Shown here one piece after another: positions 36,407-45,608 of a stretch of DNA of 64,000 nucleotides. Within the stretch, counting starts at the first letter, position 1. Each line of letters begins with the position of its first letter. The position numbers and the translations under genes were made by a program. Under the pieces are notes generated by a model. The model was not told the origin of the DNA, did no database searches, and saw only the letters and a list, made by a program, of their open reading frames with translations. Source of the stretch: an uncultured Collinsella sp. (GTDB lineage Bacteria > Actinomycetota > Coriobacteriia > Coriobacteriales > Coriobacteriaceae); contig UQPP01000003.1 of assembly GCA_900543025.1 (NCBI GenBank), positions 41,876 to 105,875 of the forward strand, read 5' to 3'.

Positions 36407-36460
36407 AATGTGATAAATATCACGTTTTAGCTATGTTAAAATGTGGGAAATATCACGTTT
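36407..36460 (+). promoter_or_regulatory. Duplicated operator upstream of the DUF4143 ATPase
   Basis: Two 21-bp direct repeats, at 36407-36427 and 36440-36460, differ at two positions and are spaced 33 bp apart, about three helical turns. The first contains the palindrome GTGATA-AA-TATCAC. A TATGTTAAAAT -10-like sequence lies between them, so a bound dimer pair would block it. Confidence 0.55.
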
Positions 36461-36489
36461 ACGGAAGTTTCTTTGCGGGAGGTTCGGTC

Positions 36490-37854
36490 ATGCAGCGAGA
36501 TATCATTGCCAAGCTTAACGCTTGGAAAGCGTCGGAATATCGTAAGCCGCTTATCCTTAAGGGGGCGCGCCAGGTTGGAAAGACATGGGCGCTTAAGGAG
36601 TTCGGACGAACCTCGTACCGCAATTTTGTGTATCTGACGCTCGAGGAGCCGTCACCTGGGGTACAGAGCGAGTACGCTCAGTTTTTCGAAGGTACGCGCG
36701 ATCCTCGACGGATCATCTCAAACCTTTCCCTGGCACTTGGACAGCCTATCGATCCCGGCGAGACGCTGCTTATTATTGATGAGATTCAGGATTGTCCTTC
36801 TGCAGTCGGCGCCCTTAAATACTTTTGTGACGAGGTCCCCGAGTATCACGTCGCATGCGCAGGGTCTTTGTTGGGCGTTCGCTTGTCCCGTGAGACCAGC
36901 GCTTTTCCAGTGGGAAAGGTCGAGTTCATGGAGATGCACCCCATGAGCTTTTCCGAGTTTCTGAAAGCCGAGGGTGCTGCAAACTACGACGAATACCTTG
37001 GCGGCCTGGATCAGATCGAGACAGTGCCCGATTTCTTCCATGTCCGTCTCGTCGAGCATCTTCGTCGTTATTTTGCATGTGGCGGCATGCCAGAGGCTCT
37101 TGGCCGGTGGGCGGAGACGGGCGATATCGTTCAGGTCGATAAGGTGCTGTCCGATCTCTTGGATTCTTACGAGCGCGATTTTGCCAAGCATGGTGGCCGT
37201 GCGCAGTTCGCCAAGCTTTCGCAAATATGGAACTCGATTCCAACTCAGTTGGCGCGCGAGAATAAGAAGTTCGTTTGGGGTGCGGTGCGCGAGGGGGCTC
37301 GTGCTCGGGAATACGAGGATGCTCTGGAATGGCTTGCCGATGCTGGGCTCATCACGGCGGTTCGCCTTAATGCTGCCGGTGGTGTGCCGCTCTCTGCATA
37401 CGATGACCTCAAGGCATTTAAAGTCTACTGTCTTGATGTTGGCTTGCTGCGCCGCATGGCAAGGCTGGATGCGTCCGCTTTTGCCATCTCGGATGCGCTA
37501 TTTTCGGAGTTCAAAGGTTCGTTCGCCGAGAACTATGTGCTTCAGGCATTACTTCCACAGTTAGATGCTGCTCCGCGTTATTGGACAAACGAGAAGCCGA
37601 AGCACGAAGTCGATTTTTTGATTCAAGTCGGAAACGAAATCGTTCCCGTCGAGGTCAAATCGGGAGAGGTGGTTCATTCCAAGAGCCTTAAGTACTATGC
37701 CTACAAGCATGCGGAGACGACTCCATTAAGGGTCCGATACTCACTTAAGAACCTAAAGCTCGACGACGGGGTGCTCAACATTCCGTTGTATTTGGCTGAT
37801 CGATCTGTCCCTCTTATCAAAAAGGCGCTTGATTGTGCGCATCTTGACGTTTAG
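36490..37854 (+). CDS. AAA_14/DUF4143 ATPase
   Basis: A 454-aa protein. The AAA domain (about 15-150) has Walker A GARQVGKT, Walker B LLIIDEIQDCP and a sensor segment CAGSLLGVRLS. The C-terminal DUF4143 domain (about 200-400, KAFKVYCLDVGLLRRMA, later EVDFLI and VPVEVKSGE) resembles a nuclease-fold module, with E, D-F-L and E-V-K in PD-(D/E)XK order. Proteins of this type are widespread, often in variable regions, with no settled function. GGGAGG is 6 nt before ATG 36490. The duplicated operator upstream suggests tight control. Base composition is slightly lower in GC than neighbours, which could mean transfer. Confidence 0.85.
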   Translation: MQRDIIAKLNAWKASEYRKPLILKGARQVGKTWALKEFGRTSYRNFVYLTLEEPSPGVQSEYAQFFEGTRDPRRIISNLSLALGQPIDPGETLLIIDEIQDCPSAVGALKYFCDEVPEYHVACAGSLLGVRLSRETSAFPVGKVEFMEMHPMSFSEFLKAEGAANYDEYLGGLDQIETVPDFFHVRLVEHLRRYFACGGMPEALGRWAETGDIVQVDKVLSDLLDSYERDFAKHGGRAQFAKLSQIWNSIPTQLARENKKFVWGAVREGARAREYEDALEWLADAGLITAVRLNAAGGVPLSAYDDLKAFKVYCLDVGLLRRMARLDASAFAISDALFSEFKGSFAENYVLQALLPQLDAAPRYWTNEKPKHEVDFLIQVGNEIVPVEVKSGEVVHSKSLKYYAYKHAETTPLRVRYSLKNLKLDDGVLNIPLYLADRSVPLIKKALDCAHLDV

Positions 37855-37919
37855 ATCCTGGGCGAGCTGACGGGCGGCGGCTAATTTAATCGCTCCGTAA
37901 CGGCCAGGGAGCTTGGGCC

Positions 37920-38924
37920 TTAGCGGTACTTGCTTCGCCAAGCCGTGGGTGTCATGCCGGTGTATTGCTTGAATGTTTGGGCGAAGGCTGCCTGCTGGGG
38001 ATAGCCGAGTCGCTCAGCTACCTGGGCTATCGAAAGGGGGCTGTCGGCCAAAAGGTCCTGCGCACGTTCCATTCGATGTCTCCGTATATAGGAACCCAGT
38101 GATTCACCCGTCTGGACTTTAAAGGTGGCGCATAGTTTTGAGCGGCTCATGTAGAGCCGCTCGGCGATCTCGTCCACGCCGATGCGACGTCCCTCGTCAA
38201 GGGCGTGCTCGACAACTATGATTGCTTCTTCGACAATGCCCAGAGCGGTTTGCGTCCCTTCGGCTCGACGTGCCTGCTCGTGGGCCATTCGCGCATACGC
38301 CAGCTCGGCAACCATGGTCTCTACGGCGACTTCCATATAAAGATGTCCGCCCGTGACACGAGCACGCGTTTCATCGAGCCGGCAGAGCGTCCGACCGATT
38401 GTCGATAGCGCCTCTTCGCCCCATGACTCGGCAAAGGCGTCAAACAGCCCGGCGAATTCTCCGGGGTATCGGCGCTCGAAATCGTCAAAATATCCAGGCA
38501 AAAAGAGCACCGAGCGTGAGTGGTAGAGTTGCCCTGCAAACAATGGGCTTAATTCCTCGCCACAGCTATCTTGGATAAAGCTGCAAACGGCATTGTTTGG
38601 CCACGGTCCATGCAATGGTTTAAGGTTCGCGGGCGTTATGCCAGCCTCGGGCATGCATGCAAGTGTGGGCGCGCTGACCTCGCTCACGCAGGCGTATGGC
38701 TCGGGTGTGTATTCGGCCAGGTGCATATCGTGCGTCGGGGTTATGAAATGCTCCATGACGATGCAGGCAGGGGAGAGGGGCATGATCCATGCGCGTCCGT
38801 GCGCCCGATCGTTTGCCACCTCGCCGGTAAAGATAGTGCCCTTGCCGGAAAGCTCCAGGCCAAGCTGCTCAAACTGTGGTGCGTAGAGCTCAGTTATGTC
38901 GGTCGCGGCCCGATGCATTTTCAA
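37920..38924 (-). CDS. AraC-family transcriptional regulator
   Basis: A 334-aa protein. A poorly conserved N-terminal effector region (1-225) precedes the AraC double helix-turn-helix (about 235-332: VDEIAERLYMSRSKLCATFK and the second motif SIAQVAERLGYPQQAAFAQTF). It is divergent from the ABC exporter pair that starts at 39039 and is likely its regulator, as in siderophore-type ABC clusters. TTG 38924 has AGGGGA at good spacing; ATG 38918 two codons on is an alternative start. Confidence 0.85.
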   Translation of the reverse strand: MKMHRAATDITELYAPQFEQLGLELSGKGTIFTGEVANDRAHGRAWIMPLSPACIVMEHFITPTHDMHLAEYTPEPYACVSEVSAPTLACMPEAGITPANLKPLHGPWPNNAVCSFIQDSCGEELSPLFAGQLYHSRSVLFLPGYFDDFERRYPGEFAGLFDAFAESWGEEALSTIGRTLCRLDETRARVTGGHLYMEVAVETMVAELAYARMAHEQARRAEGTQTALGIVEEAIIVVEHALDEGRRIGVDEIAERLYMSRSKLCATFKVQTGESLGSYIRRHRMERAQDLLADSPLSIAQVAERLGYPQQAAFAQTFKQYTGMTPTAWRSKYR

Positions 38925-39038
38925 AAGCGTCCCCTTCCTTTGCGGAAACGTCCACGCCTGGCTCGATTGTGTGTCATGGCTAACATATCAATGATAAGTT
39001 GATTACGGTTAACTCTCAAGCCGTTGGAAAGGAATCTC

Positions 39039-40865
39039 ATGGCAAAGGGATCAAAAAGGGAAGGTGGAGGCATCGGCGAGTTGCTCGCGTATGCTGGTGA
39101 CCGCAAATACCTAACATATTTGGGCATGGCGCTCTCGGCGCTCTCGCAGCTGCTGAGCTTTGGCCCGTTCGTGTGCATTTGGCTTGTCGCGCGCGATCTG
39201 ATCGCCGTGGCACCTAACTGGAGCGAAGCCACCGACATCGCGATGTATGGCTGGTGGGCCGTGGGTTTTGCCCTGGCAAGCATCGTAGTTTATTTCGTTG
39301 GGCTCATGTGCACGCACCTGTCTGCGTTTCGCTGCGCGTCCAATATTCGCAAGACTACGAGCGAGCACCTGCTTAAGCTGCCGCTTGGCTACTTTGACAC
39401 GCACGCCACCGGTGAGCTGCGTCGTGTTGTAGACGGATGCGCCGCCTCCACCGAGACCCTGCTCGCGCACATGCTGCCCGATATCGCCGGCGCCACCGCC
39501 ATGGTCGCAGGCCTGCTCGTGCTGCTTTTCGCGCTCGATTGGCGTTTGGGGGCGGCATGCCTTATCTCGGTCGTCGTTTCGTTTGGCGCCATGGCCGCCA
39601 TGATGGGCGGCAAGGGCGGCGAGTTTATGAAGGCCTACATGGGAGCGCTGGTCAAGATGAACAAGACCGGCACCGAATACGTACGCGGCATCCCCGTGGT
39701 CAAGGTGTTTCAGCAGACGGTCTACTCCTTTAAGGCCTTCCACGATGCGATCGCCGAATACGCCGACATGGCACAAAACTATGCGGGCACGTTCTGCCGA
39801 GGTCCGCAGGTACTCAACCTTACCGCGCTCAATGGTCTTGTGGCATTCCTGTTGCCCGTGGCGTTGCTGTTGGCGCCGGGCGAGACGGACTTCGCGCATT
39901 TTATGGCCAACTTCACGTTTTACGCGATATTTTCGGCCGTGGTGCCGACGGCCATGACCAAGCTCATGTTTGTGGGCGAGGCCTCTCAGATGAGTGCCGA
40001 TTCGCTGGCTCGCATCCGAAGCGTCATGGATTCCAAGCAGCTCTCCGTGCCCGCCCAACCCAAGCACCCTGCCGGCGGCGACGTGCGATTTGAGGATGTG
40101 AGCTTTACCTACGAGGGCGCCGAAGCACCTGCTGTCACCCATGTGAGTTTTAGCGTTTCCGCGGGTAGCACCCTCGCCCTGGTGGGTCCCTCGGGTGGCG
40201 GTAAGTCAACCTGCGCAAGCCTGATCCCGCGTTTTTGGGATGTTTCCTCGGGTCGAGTGCTCGTAGGCGGTGTGGACGTTCGCGATATGGATCCGCACGA
40301 GCTTATGGACCAGGTCGCCTTTGTGTTCCAGACCAACCAGCTGTTCCGGCAAACACTTGCCGATAACGTGCGCGCCTCCAAGCCTACGGCCACTGACGAC
40401 GAAGTGCGTGCGGCCCTCTCCGCAGCTCAGTGCGACGACATTGTGGCCAAGCTCCCACAGGGCATCAATACCATGCTCGGTGCCGGCGGAGCATATCTTT
40501 CGGGCGGCGAGGTCCAGCGCGTGGCACTCGCCCGCGCGATCCTTAAAGACGCGCCTATCGTGGTGCTCGATGAAGCCACGGCGTTTGCCGATCCCGAGAA
40601 CGAGGCGCTCATCCAGCGCGCCTTTAGCAAGCTGGCGGCGGGTCGCACGGTCATTATGATTGCGCACCGACTCTCGACTGTAGTTGGCGCAGACCAAATC
40701 GTGGTGCTCAACCAGGGCAGTGTGCAGGAGTCGGGTACCCATGCCGAGTTGCTGTCCCAAAATGGCCTGTATGCCAAGATGTGGGCCGAGTACGAGCAGG
40801 CCGCGGGCTGGAAAATCACTGCAGCGACCGCGGATGCCGCCGTCACGAAGGGAGGCGAGGCCTAA
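39039..40865 (+). CDS. ABC exporter half-transporter (pair 2, subunit 1)
   Basis: A 608-aa protein: six membrane helices (about 20-305) and an ATPase domain (about 340-580) with Walker A GPSGGGKST, signature LSGGEVQRV and Walker B IVVLDEATAFAD. The catalytic Glu is present. The pairing with an AraC regulator recalls the YbtP/YbtQ-type or IrtAB-type ABC families, some of which import siderophores despite the exporter fold. ATG 39039 has AAAGGA upstream. The next gene starts at the base after the stop. Confidence 0.88.
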   Translation: MAKGSKREGGGIGELLAYAGDRKYLTYLGMALSALSQLLSFGPFVCIWLVARDLIAVAPNWSEATDIAMYGWWAVGFALASIVVYFVGLMCTHLSAFRCASNIRKTTSEHLLKLPLGYFDTHATGELRRVVDGCAASTETLLAHMLPDIAGATAMVAGLLVLLFALDWRLGAACLISVVVSFGAMAAMMGGKGGEFMKAYMGALVKMNKTGTEYVRGIPVVKVFQQTVYSFKAFHDAIAEYADMAQNYAGTFCRGPQVLNLTALNGLVAFLLPVALLLAPGETDFAHFMANFTFYAIFSAVVPTAMTKLMFVGEASQMSADSLARIRSVMDSKQLSVPAQPKHPAGGDVRFEDVSFTYEGAEAPAVTHVSFSVSAGSTLALVGPSGGGKSTCASLIPRFWDVSSGRVLVGGVDVRDMDPHELMDQVAFVFQTNQLFRQTLADNVRASKPTATDDEVRAALSAAQCDDIVAKLPQGINTMLGAGGAYLSGGEVQRVALARAILKDAPIVVLDEATAFADPENEALIQRAFSKLAAGRTVIMIAHRLSTVVGADQIVVLNQGSVQESGTHAELLSQNGLYAKMWAEYEQAAGWKITAATADAAVTKGGEA

Positions 40866-42623
40866 ATGTTCGCCTCATTCCAAAAGAAGTATTTCCTATC
40901 CGATAAAGGCGTCGCCGGCGTAAAACGCGGCATTTTCTGGACCACGCTCACCAATCTCATTACCATGGCCGGCATGGGCTTTTTATTCCTGGTCATGGCC
41001 GGCTTTGTCGAGCATCTCGCCAGCGGCGCCGACCTGCCGGATGCCCTGCCGATCGTGGGTGGCCTCCTGGTCTTTTTCGTGTTGCTCTTTGCCTCTAACT
41101 GGCAGCAGTATTACTACACCTACTGCATCTTTTACGGGGAGTGCGGCAAGCAGCGTATGGAGATCGCCGAGCGCTTGCGCAAACTGCCGCTGTCGTTTTT
41201 TGGTCGTCGTGATCTGGCCGATTTAACCGAGACCATCATGGGTGATGTCCAGGCCATGGAGCACGCCTACAGCCACGTGCTGGGAGAGCTTTGGGGTGCC
41301 ATCTTCGCAAGCGCCATTGTGTTCGTGGCGTCGCTGTTCTTTTGCTGGCAGCTGGCGATCGCGGCGTTTTGGAGCGTTCCCGTGGCCTTTGCCGTGCTGT
41401 ATCTAACACGCGGCCCCATGACCCCGGTGTTCGATCGCGTGCGCGCCGAGAAGGTCAAGGTTACCGAGGCTATTCAAGAGACGCTCGACTGCGTTCGCGA
41501 GATCCGCGCCACCAACCAAGAGGCCCATTATCTTGAGGGACTCAACGCCGTGATCGATGCCGAGGAGCGCGAGACCACCAAGGGCGAGCTCGCTAACGGG
41601 CTTTTGGTCAACTCCGCCTTTGCCATCCTGCGTCTGGGCATTGCCACCACGCTGGTCACGGGTGCTGCGATGGTCGCCTCCGGACAGGTCGACTTTTTGG
41701 TGATGTTTGCCTTCCTGCTTATGGTGAGCCGTATCTATGCGCCGTTTGACCAGGCGTTAATGTTAATGTCCGAGCTGTTCGCCGCCGAGTCGTCTGCCAA
41801 GCGCATGCGTTCCATCATGGAAGAGCCTGTGGCGCGGGGCAGCGAGAAATTTGAGCCTGCGGGCCACGATGTGGTGTTCGATCACGTGGCATTTGGCTAT
41901 GGTGCGGGCGAGGACGGACGCGCCGGCGAAAAAGTTCTTACCGATGTGAGCTTTACCGCCAAGGAAGGCGAAGTTACGGCGCTGGTCGGTCCTTCGGGTT
42001 CCGGTAAGTCTACGGTGAGCCGCCTGGCCGCGCGCTTTTGGGATGCCACCGCGGGCAAGGTTACCGTTGGTGGCGTGGATGTCGCGAGCGTGGATCCCGA
42101 GGTGCTCCTGCGCGACTACGCTATCGTGTTCCAAGACGTGCTGCTCTTTGACGACACGGTGATGGGAAACATCCGCCTCGGGCGTCGTGATGCCACTGAT
42201 GAGCAAGTGCTTGCGGCTGCGCGTGTCGCCAACTGCGACGAGTTTGTGAGCCGTATGCCGCAGGGCTACGACACCATGATCGGCGAGAACGGCTCCAAAC
42301 TCTCCGGTGGCGAGCGCCAGCGCATCTCCATCGCCCGCGCGCTGCTCAAAGATGCGCCCATCGTGCTGTTGGACGAGGCGACGGCGAGCTTGGATGTGGA
42401 GAACGAGACCGTGGTACAGCAGGCACTCTCCCGTCTGCTTGCAGGTAAGACGGTTATCGTTATTGCCCACCGTATGCGTACGGTGGAAAATGCCGACAAG
42501 ATTGTCGTGCTCAAGGATGGCGTGGTTGCCGAACAGGGCGCTCCGGCGCAGCTCAAGGAGGCAGGTGGAGAATTCGCCCGCATGGTTGCGCTGCAAAAGG
42601 AGGCGGCTGCCTGGCAACTGTGA
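40866..42623 (+). CDS. ABC exporter half-transporter (pair 2, subunit 2)
   Basis: A 585-aa partner with a membrane domain (about 20-310) and an ATPase domain (about 335-570): Walker A GPSGSGKST, signature LSGGERQRI, Walker B IVLLDEATASLD. Both subunits of this pair keep consensus ATPase residues, unlike the pair at 13738. GGGAGG in the end of subunit 1 serves as RBS. Substrate unknown; export of peptides or lipids or import of a metal chelate are possible. Confidence 0.88.
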   Translation: MFASFQKKYFLSDKGVAGVKRGIFWTTLTNLITMAGMGFLFLVMAGFVEHLASGADLPDALPIVGGLLVFFVLLFASNWQQYYYTYCIFYGECGKQRMEIAERLRKLPLSFFGRRDLADLTETIMGDVQAMEHAYSHVLGELWGAIFASAIVFVASLFFCWQLAIAAFWSVPVAFAVLYLTRGPMTPVFDRVRAEKVKVTEAIQETLDCVREIRATNQEAHYLEGLNAVIDAEERETTKGELANGLLVNSAFAILRLGIATTLVTGAAMVASGQVDFLVMFAFLLMVSRIYAPFDQALMLMSELFAAESSAKRMRSIMEEPVARGSEKFEPAGHDVVFDHVAFGYGAGEDGRAGEKVLTDVSFTAKEGEVTALVGPSGSGKSTVSRLAARFWDATAGKVTVGGVDVASVDPEVLLRDYAIVFQDVLLFDDTVMGNIRLGRRDATDEQVLAAARVANCDEFVSRMPQGYDTMIGENGSKLSGGERQRISIARALLKDAPIVLLDEATASLDVENETVVQQALSRLLAGKTVIVIAHRMRTVENADKIVVLKDGVVAEQGAPAQLKEAGGEFARMVALQKEAAAWQL

Positions 42624-42767
42624 TGCGATAAAGATTTCCAATAAGTTATCCCCTGTTGACTACTGAAGTTTGAATGACTAAACTTTCCTAAATGTGCGCC
42701 CGGGTAAACTTTTCTGGGAGCGAAGTGTCACCGTGTCGCGAATCGGCGCGAAGAAGAGAGGGATACC

Positions 42768-43019
42768 ATGAAAAAGTCTGCATTTAACACGCTGCTTGTC
42801 GGTGGTGGTTTTCTGCTTGGCACGGCCGGCCTCAAGCTGCTTACGAGTGCTCCGGTGAAGAATGCATGCGTGCAGGGCATCGCGTGTGGTATGCGCATCA
42901 AGAACGGCTATCAGGATATGGTCGAGCAGGCCAAGGCCGAGGTTGACGACATGGTTGCCGAGGCAGCGTATATCACTGCCACCGAGTCTGACGCGACCGC
43001 AGATAAGGCTGCCGAGTAA
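42768..43019 (+). CDS. Small membrane protein paired with the P-type ATPase
   Basis: An 83-aa protein with one hydrophobic segment near the N-terminus (about 6-26, TLLVGGGFLLGTAGLKLL), a Cys-containing stretch (VKNACVQGIACGMRIKNGY) and an acidic, Ala-rich tail. Small proteins of this build precede heavy-metal P-type ATPases and are classed as DUF6110 in my recollection; no function is established. The ATPase gene starts 16 nt downstream. It could be a metal-binding or regulatory accessory subunit. Confidence 0.7.
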   Translation: MKKSAFNTLLVGGGFLLGTAGLKLLTSAPVKNACVQGIACGMRIKNGYQDMVEQAKAEVDDMVAEAAYITATESDATADKAAE

Positions 43020-43035
43020 AACACGCGGCATAACT

Positions 43036-45111
43036 ATGAAATTCTCGATTATTAGCGAGATCCCCGGCAGGACCCGTCTTCAATTGGCGGGTCCTGTGCC
43101 AGAGAGCGATCTCGATGCACTTCTTAAGCTCAGCGGCGACATCGACGGCGTGCGCAAGGTGCGCGTTTATGGCCGTATCGGCCAGATGGCGCTCGAATAT
43201 GACGAGCGGTGTCGTGCGGACGTGTTCGACGCCTTGGGTGCGCTCGATGCCCAGGCCATTGCCGACGCAAAGACGGGTTACGTGATGCAGCTCGAGCCGC
43301 GCAAGCACAAACTCGTTATGGATCTTGCCACACTTATCGGTGCCCACTACGCGCGCCGCTGGTTCCTGCCTACGCCGCTGCGTGCGGTGTTTGTCGTGGC
43401 CGGTTACATGGCATTTTTGCGTGCTGCCCTTCATGAGCTGGCGCAGCCGCGCCTGACCGTTCCTGTGCTCGACGCTTCGGCCATCGGTATTTCGTTCGTC
43501 AAACGTGATGTCGACACCGCGGGCCAGACGATGTTCCTGCTCAACGTGGGCGAGCTGCTCGAGGACTACACCCGCGCCATGAGCGAAAACGAGCTCATCA
43601 ACTCGCTGCTTGATGTGCCCGACAAGGCGCAAAAGGTCGTCGGCGACACCGAGGTAAGCGTTGCCGCGACCGAGCTCGAGCCCGGCGATTTGGTCGCCGT
43701 GCGCACCGGCATGTCCATCTGCATCGACGGCGTGGTCGAGCAGGGGAGCGCTATGGTCAACCAGGCGACCCTGACCGGAGAGCCGCTGGCCGTCGAGCGC
43801 AGCGTGGGCGACGACGTGTTCGCCGGTACTGTCGTGGAAGACGGCAGCATCTTGGTACGCGTGCGCGCCAATACGGCGCAAACCAAACTGCGCTCAATCG
43901 TCTCACTCGTGCAGACGGCCGACTCGCTCAAGTCCGAGGGCCAGTCGCATATGGAGGACCTTGCCAACAAGATCGTCCCGTGGAACTTCCTGCTCGCGGG
44001 CCTGGTTGCGCTTACCACCCGCAGTCTCATCAAGACCTCAGCGGCGCTGATGGTCGACTACTCGTGCGCACTCAAGCTCACGGGTTCCGTCGCCGTCATG
44101 ACTGCCATGAGCGATGCTGCCAAGATGGGCGTCATGGTCAAGGGCGCGAAGTACTTTGAGTCGTTTGCCAAGGCCGACACCATTGTGTTTGATAAGACCG
44201 GCACGCTCACCGAGGCGCAGCCGCGTCTAGCTTGCGTGCTCACGACCGATGGCTGGAGCGAGGACGAGGTCCTGCGCCTTTCCGCTTGTTTGGAGGAACA
44301 TTTTCCGCATCCGGTGGCGCGTGCTGTGGTCAATGCTGCACGCGAGCGTGGGCTCGAGCACCGCGAGCGCCATGCCGCCGTCGAGTATATTGTGGCGCAC
44401 GGCATCGCTTCGTCCATCGAAGGGCGTCGCGCCATCATCGGTTCCGCGCACTTTGTATTTGAGGACGAGGGCGCGCAGCTCGAGTCCGACATCAAGGAAC
44501 GCATTGAGTCCCAGATGCAGGGGCTGTCGCCACTGTATCTGGCGGTCGACGGCACCGTTGTGGGCGTGCTCGGTATCGAGGACCCGCTTAAGCCCGGGGT
44601 TCGCGAGGCCATCGCCGACCTGCATGCGCTGGGCGTTAAGCACGTGGTCATGCTCACGGGCGACTCGGAGCGCACCGCCGCACGCATTGCTCGCGAGGCA
44701 GGTGTCGACGAGTTTAAGGCCGAGCTGCTGCCCGAGGACAAGTACGCGTATGTGGAGCGCATTAAGGGCGAGGGGCGCTATGTTGCCATGGTGGGCGACG
44801 GCGTCAACGACTCACCGGCGCTGGGCTTGGCCGATGTGGGCCTGGCCATGGGTGGCGGAAGCGACATTGCCAAGGAGGTCGCCGATATCATCCTGACCGA
44901 TACCGATCTCGCTGCAATCGTGCGCCTGCGCCGTATGAGCCAGGGGCTTATCGACCGTCTGACGAGTTCATATTCCAAGGTGATGCTCACCAACTCGGCG
45001 CTGTTGGCATTGGGTATTACCGGCATGATCACTCCGCAGACTTCGTCACTGCTGCACAACGGCTCAACGATCGCCTACAGCCTGAGCAACGCGAAGGCAT
45101 ATCTGCGCTAG
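43036..45111 (+). CDS. P1B-type heavy-metal-transporting ATPase
   Basis: A 691-aa pump. An HMA-like N-terminal domain without the CxxC pair (1-75, ISEIPGRTRLQLAG) is followed by membrane helices, the actuator TGEPLAVE (about 255), a membrane motif SCALKL (about 350) in place of the usual CPC, the phosphorylation site DKTGT (about 388), a nucleotide-binding domain and the hinge GDGVNDSPAL (about 590). It exports or moves transition metals across the membrane. The unusual SCA motif makes copper less likely and manganese, zinc or iron more so; that is inference. Confidence 0.9.
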   Translation: MKFSIISEIPGRTRLQLAGPVPESDLDALLKLSGDIDGVRKVRVYGRIGQMALEYDERCRADVFDALGALDAQAIADAKTGYVMQLEPRKHKLVMDLATLIGAHYARRWFLPTPLRAVFVVAGYMAFLRAALHELAQPRLTVPVLDASAIGISFVKRDVDTAGQTMFLLNVGELLEDYTRAMSENELINSLLDVPDKAQKVVGDTEVSVAATELEPGDLVAVRTGMSICIDGVVEQGSAMVNQATLTGEPLAVERSVGDDVFAGTVVEDGSILVRVRANTAQTKLRSIVSLVQTADSLKSEGQSHMEDLANKIVPWNFLLAGLVALTTRSLIKTSAALMVDYSCALKLTGSVAVMTAMSDAAKMGVMVKGAKYFESFAKADTIVFDKTGTLTEAQPRLACVLTTDGWSEDEVLRLSACLEEHFPHPVARAVVNAARERGLEHRERHAAVEYIVAHGIASSIEGRRAIIGSAHFVFEDEGAQLESDIKERIESQMQGLSPLYLAVDGTVVGVLGIEDPLKPGVREAIADLHALGVKHVVMLTGDSERTAARIAREAGVDEFKAELLPEDKYAYVERIKGEGRYVAMVGDGVNDSPALGLADVGLAMGGGSDIAKEVADIILTDTDLAAIVRLRRMSQGLIDRLTSSYSKVMLTNSALLALGITGMITPQTSSLLHNGSTIAYSLSNAKAYLR

Positions 45112-45185
45112 CAGACGTGTTCGTCTACGTTATCTGGCCTGCGCCCAGACGGCATCGGTGTCGTCCGGGCGCAGGCCTTTTGCAT

Positions 45186-45234
45186 TTGAACATTTGCTAA
45201 CTTCTCTATATAGTGTTGCTAGCAAGGCTAGCAA
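45186..45234 (+). promoter_or_regulatory. Promoter and operator of the RelB-PIN module
   Basis: TTGAAC (45186-45191), a 17-nt spacer and TATAGT (45209-45214) are followed at once by the palindrome TTGCTAGC-AAG-GCTAGCAA (45216-45234). A repressor at this site would cover the start of transcription. Confidence 0.65.
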
Positions 45235-45254
45235 TTGAAGGGAGCGAGATCGAC

Positions 45255-45608
45255 GTGGGTGCTGTTAGCGGCGTGGCGCAGGTGAACGTTCGCGTGGATC
45301 GCCAGGTCAAGGATCATGCGGAGGAAGTGTTGCGGCTTTCGGGCGCCTCGCTGCCCGAGCTTATCAAAAAGGTCGTAGCGAAGGTTGCACAGGGCGGCGG
45401 TTCGTGCGAAGAGGTGTTGTCGGCCGTTGACGACCAACTGCCTAGTGCTGGTGCCACCTCGCCGTTCGCCGCATCGTGGGCGGCGGCGGATCAGCTTTAC
45501 GCGGACCTGGGCATTGCTACGTCGCCCGTATCCGACGATCGCGATTGGGACACAATCTATTCCGAAGCCATGGACGAGCGCTATCGCCAAAAGGGGATGA
45601 TCCTGTGA
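45255..45608 (+). CDS. RelB/DinJ-like antitoxin
   Basis: A 117-aa protein. The N-terminal ribbon-helix-helix (about 7-50, VNVRVDRQVKDHAEEVLRLS) binds DNA; the tail (70-117, ending in WDTIYSEAMDERYRQKG) should wrap the toxin. GTG 45255 is preceded by GGGAG. It overlaps the PIN toxin by 4 nt (GTGA). The palindrome upstream fits autorepression. RelB-like antitoxins more often pair with RelE toxins, so a PIN partner is a mixed pairing. Confidence 0.8.
   Translation: MGAVSGVAQVNVRVDRQVKDHAEEVLRLSGASLPELIKKVVAKVAQGGGSCEEVLSAVDDQLPSAGATSPFAASWAAADQLYADLGIATSPVSDDRDWDTIYSEAMDERYRQKGMIL

Noticed and set aside
36433..36489. An earlier ATG for the DUF4143 ATPase
   Set aside because: It lies inside the duplicated operator and -10 region; GGGAGG fits the ATG at 36490.
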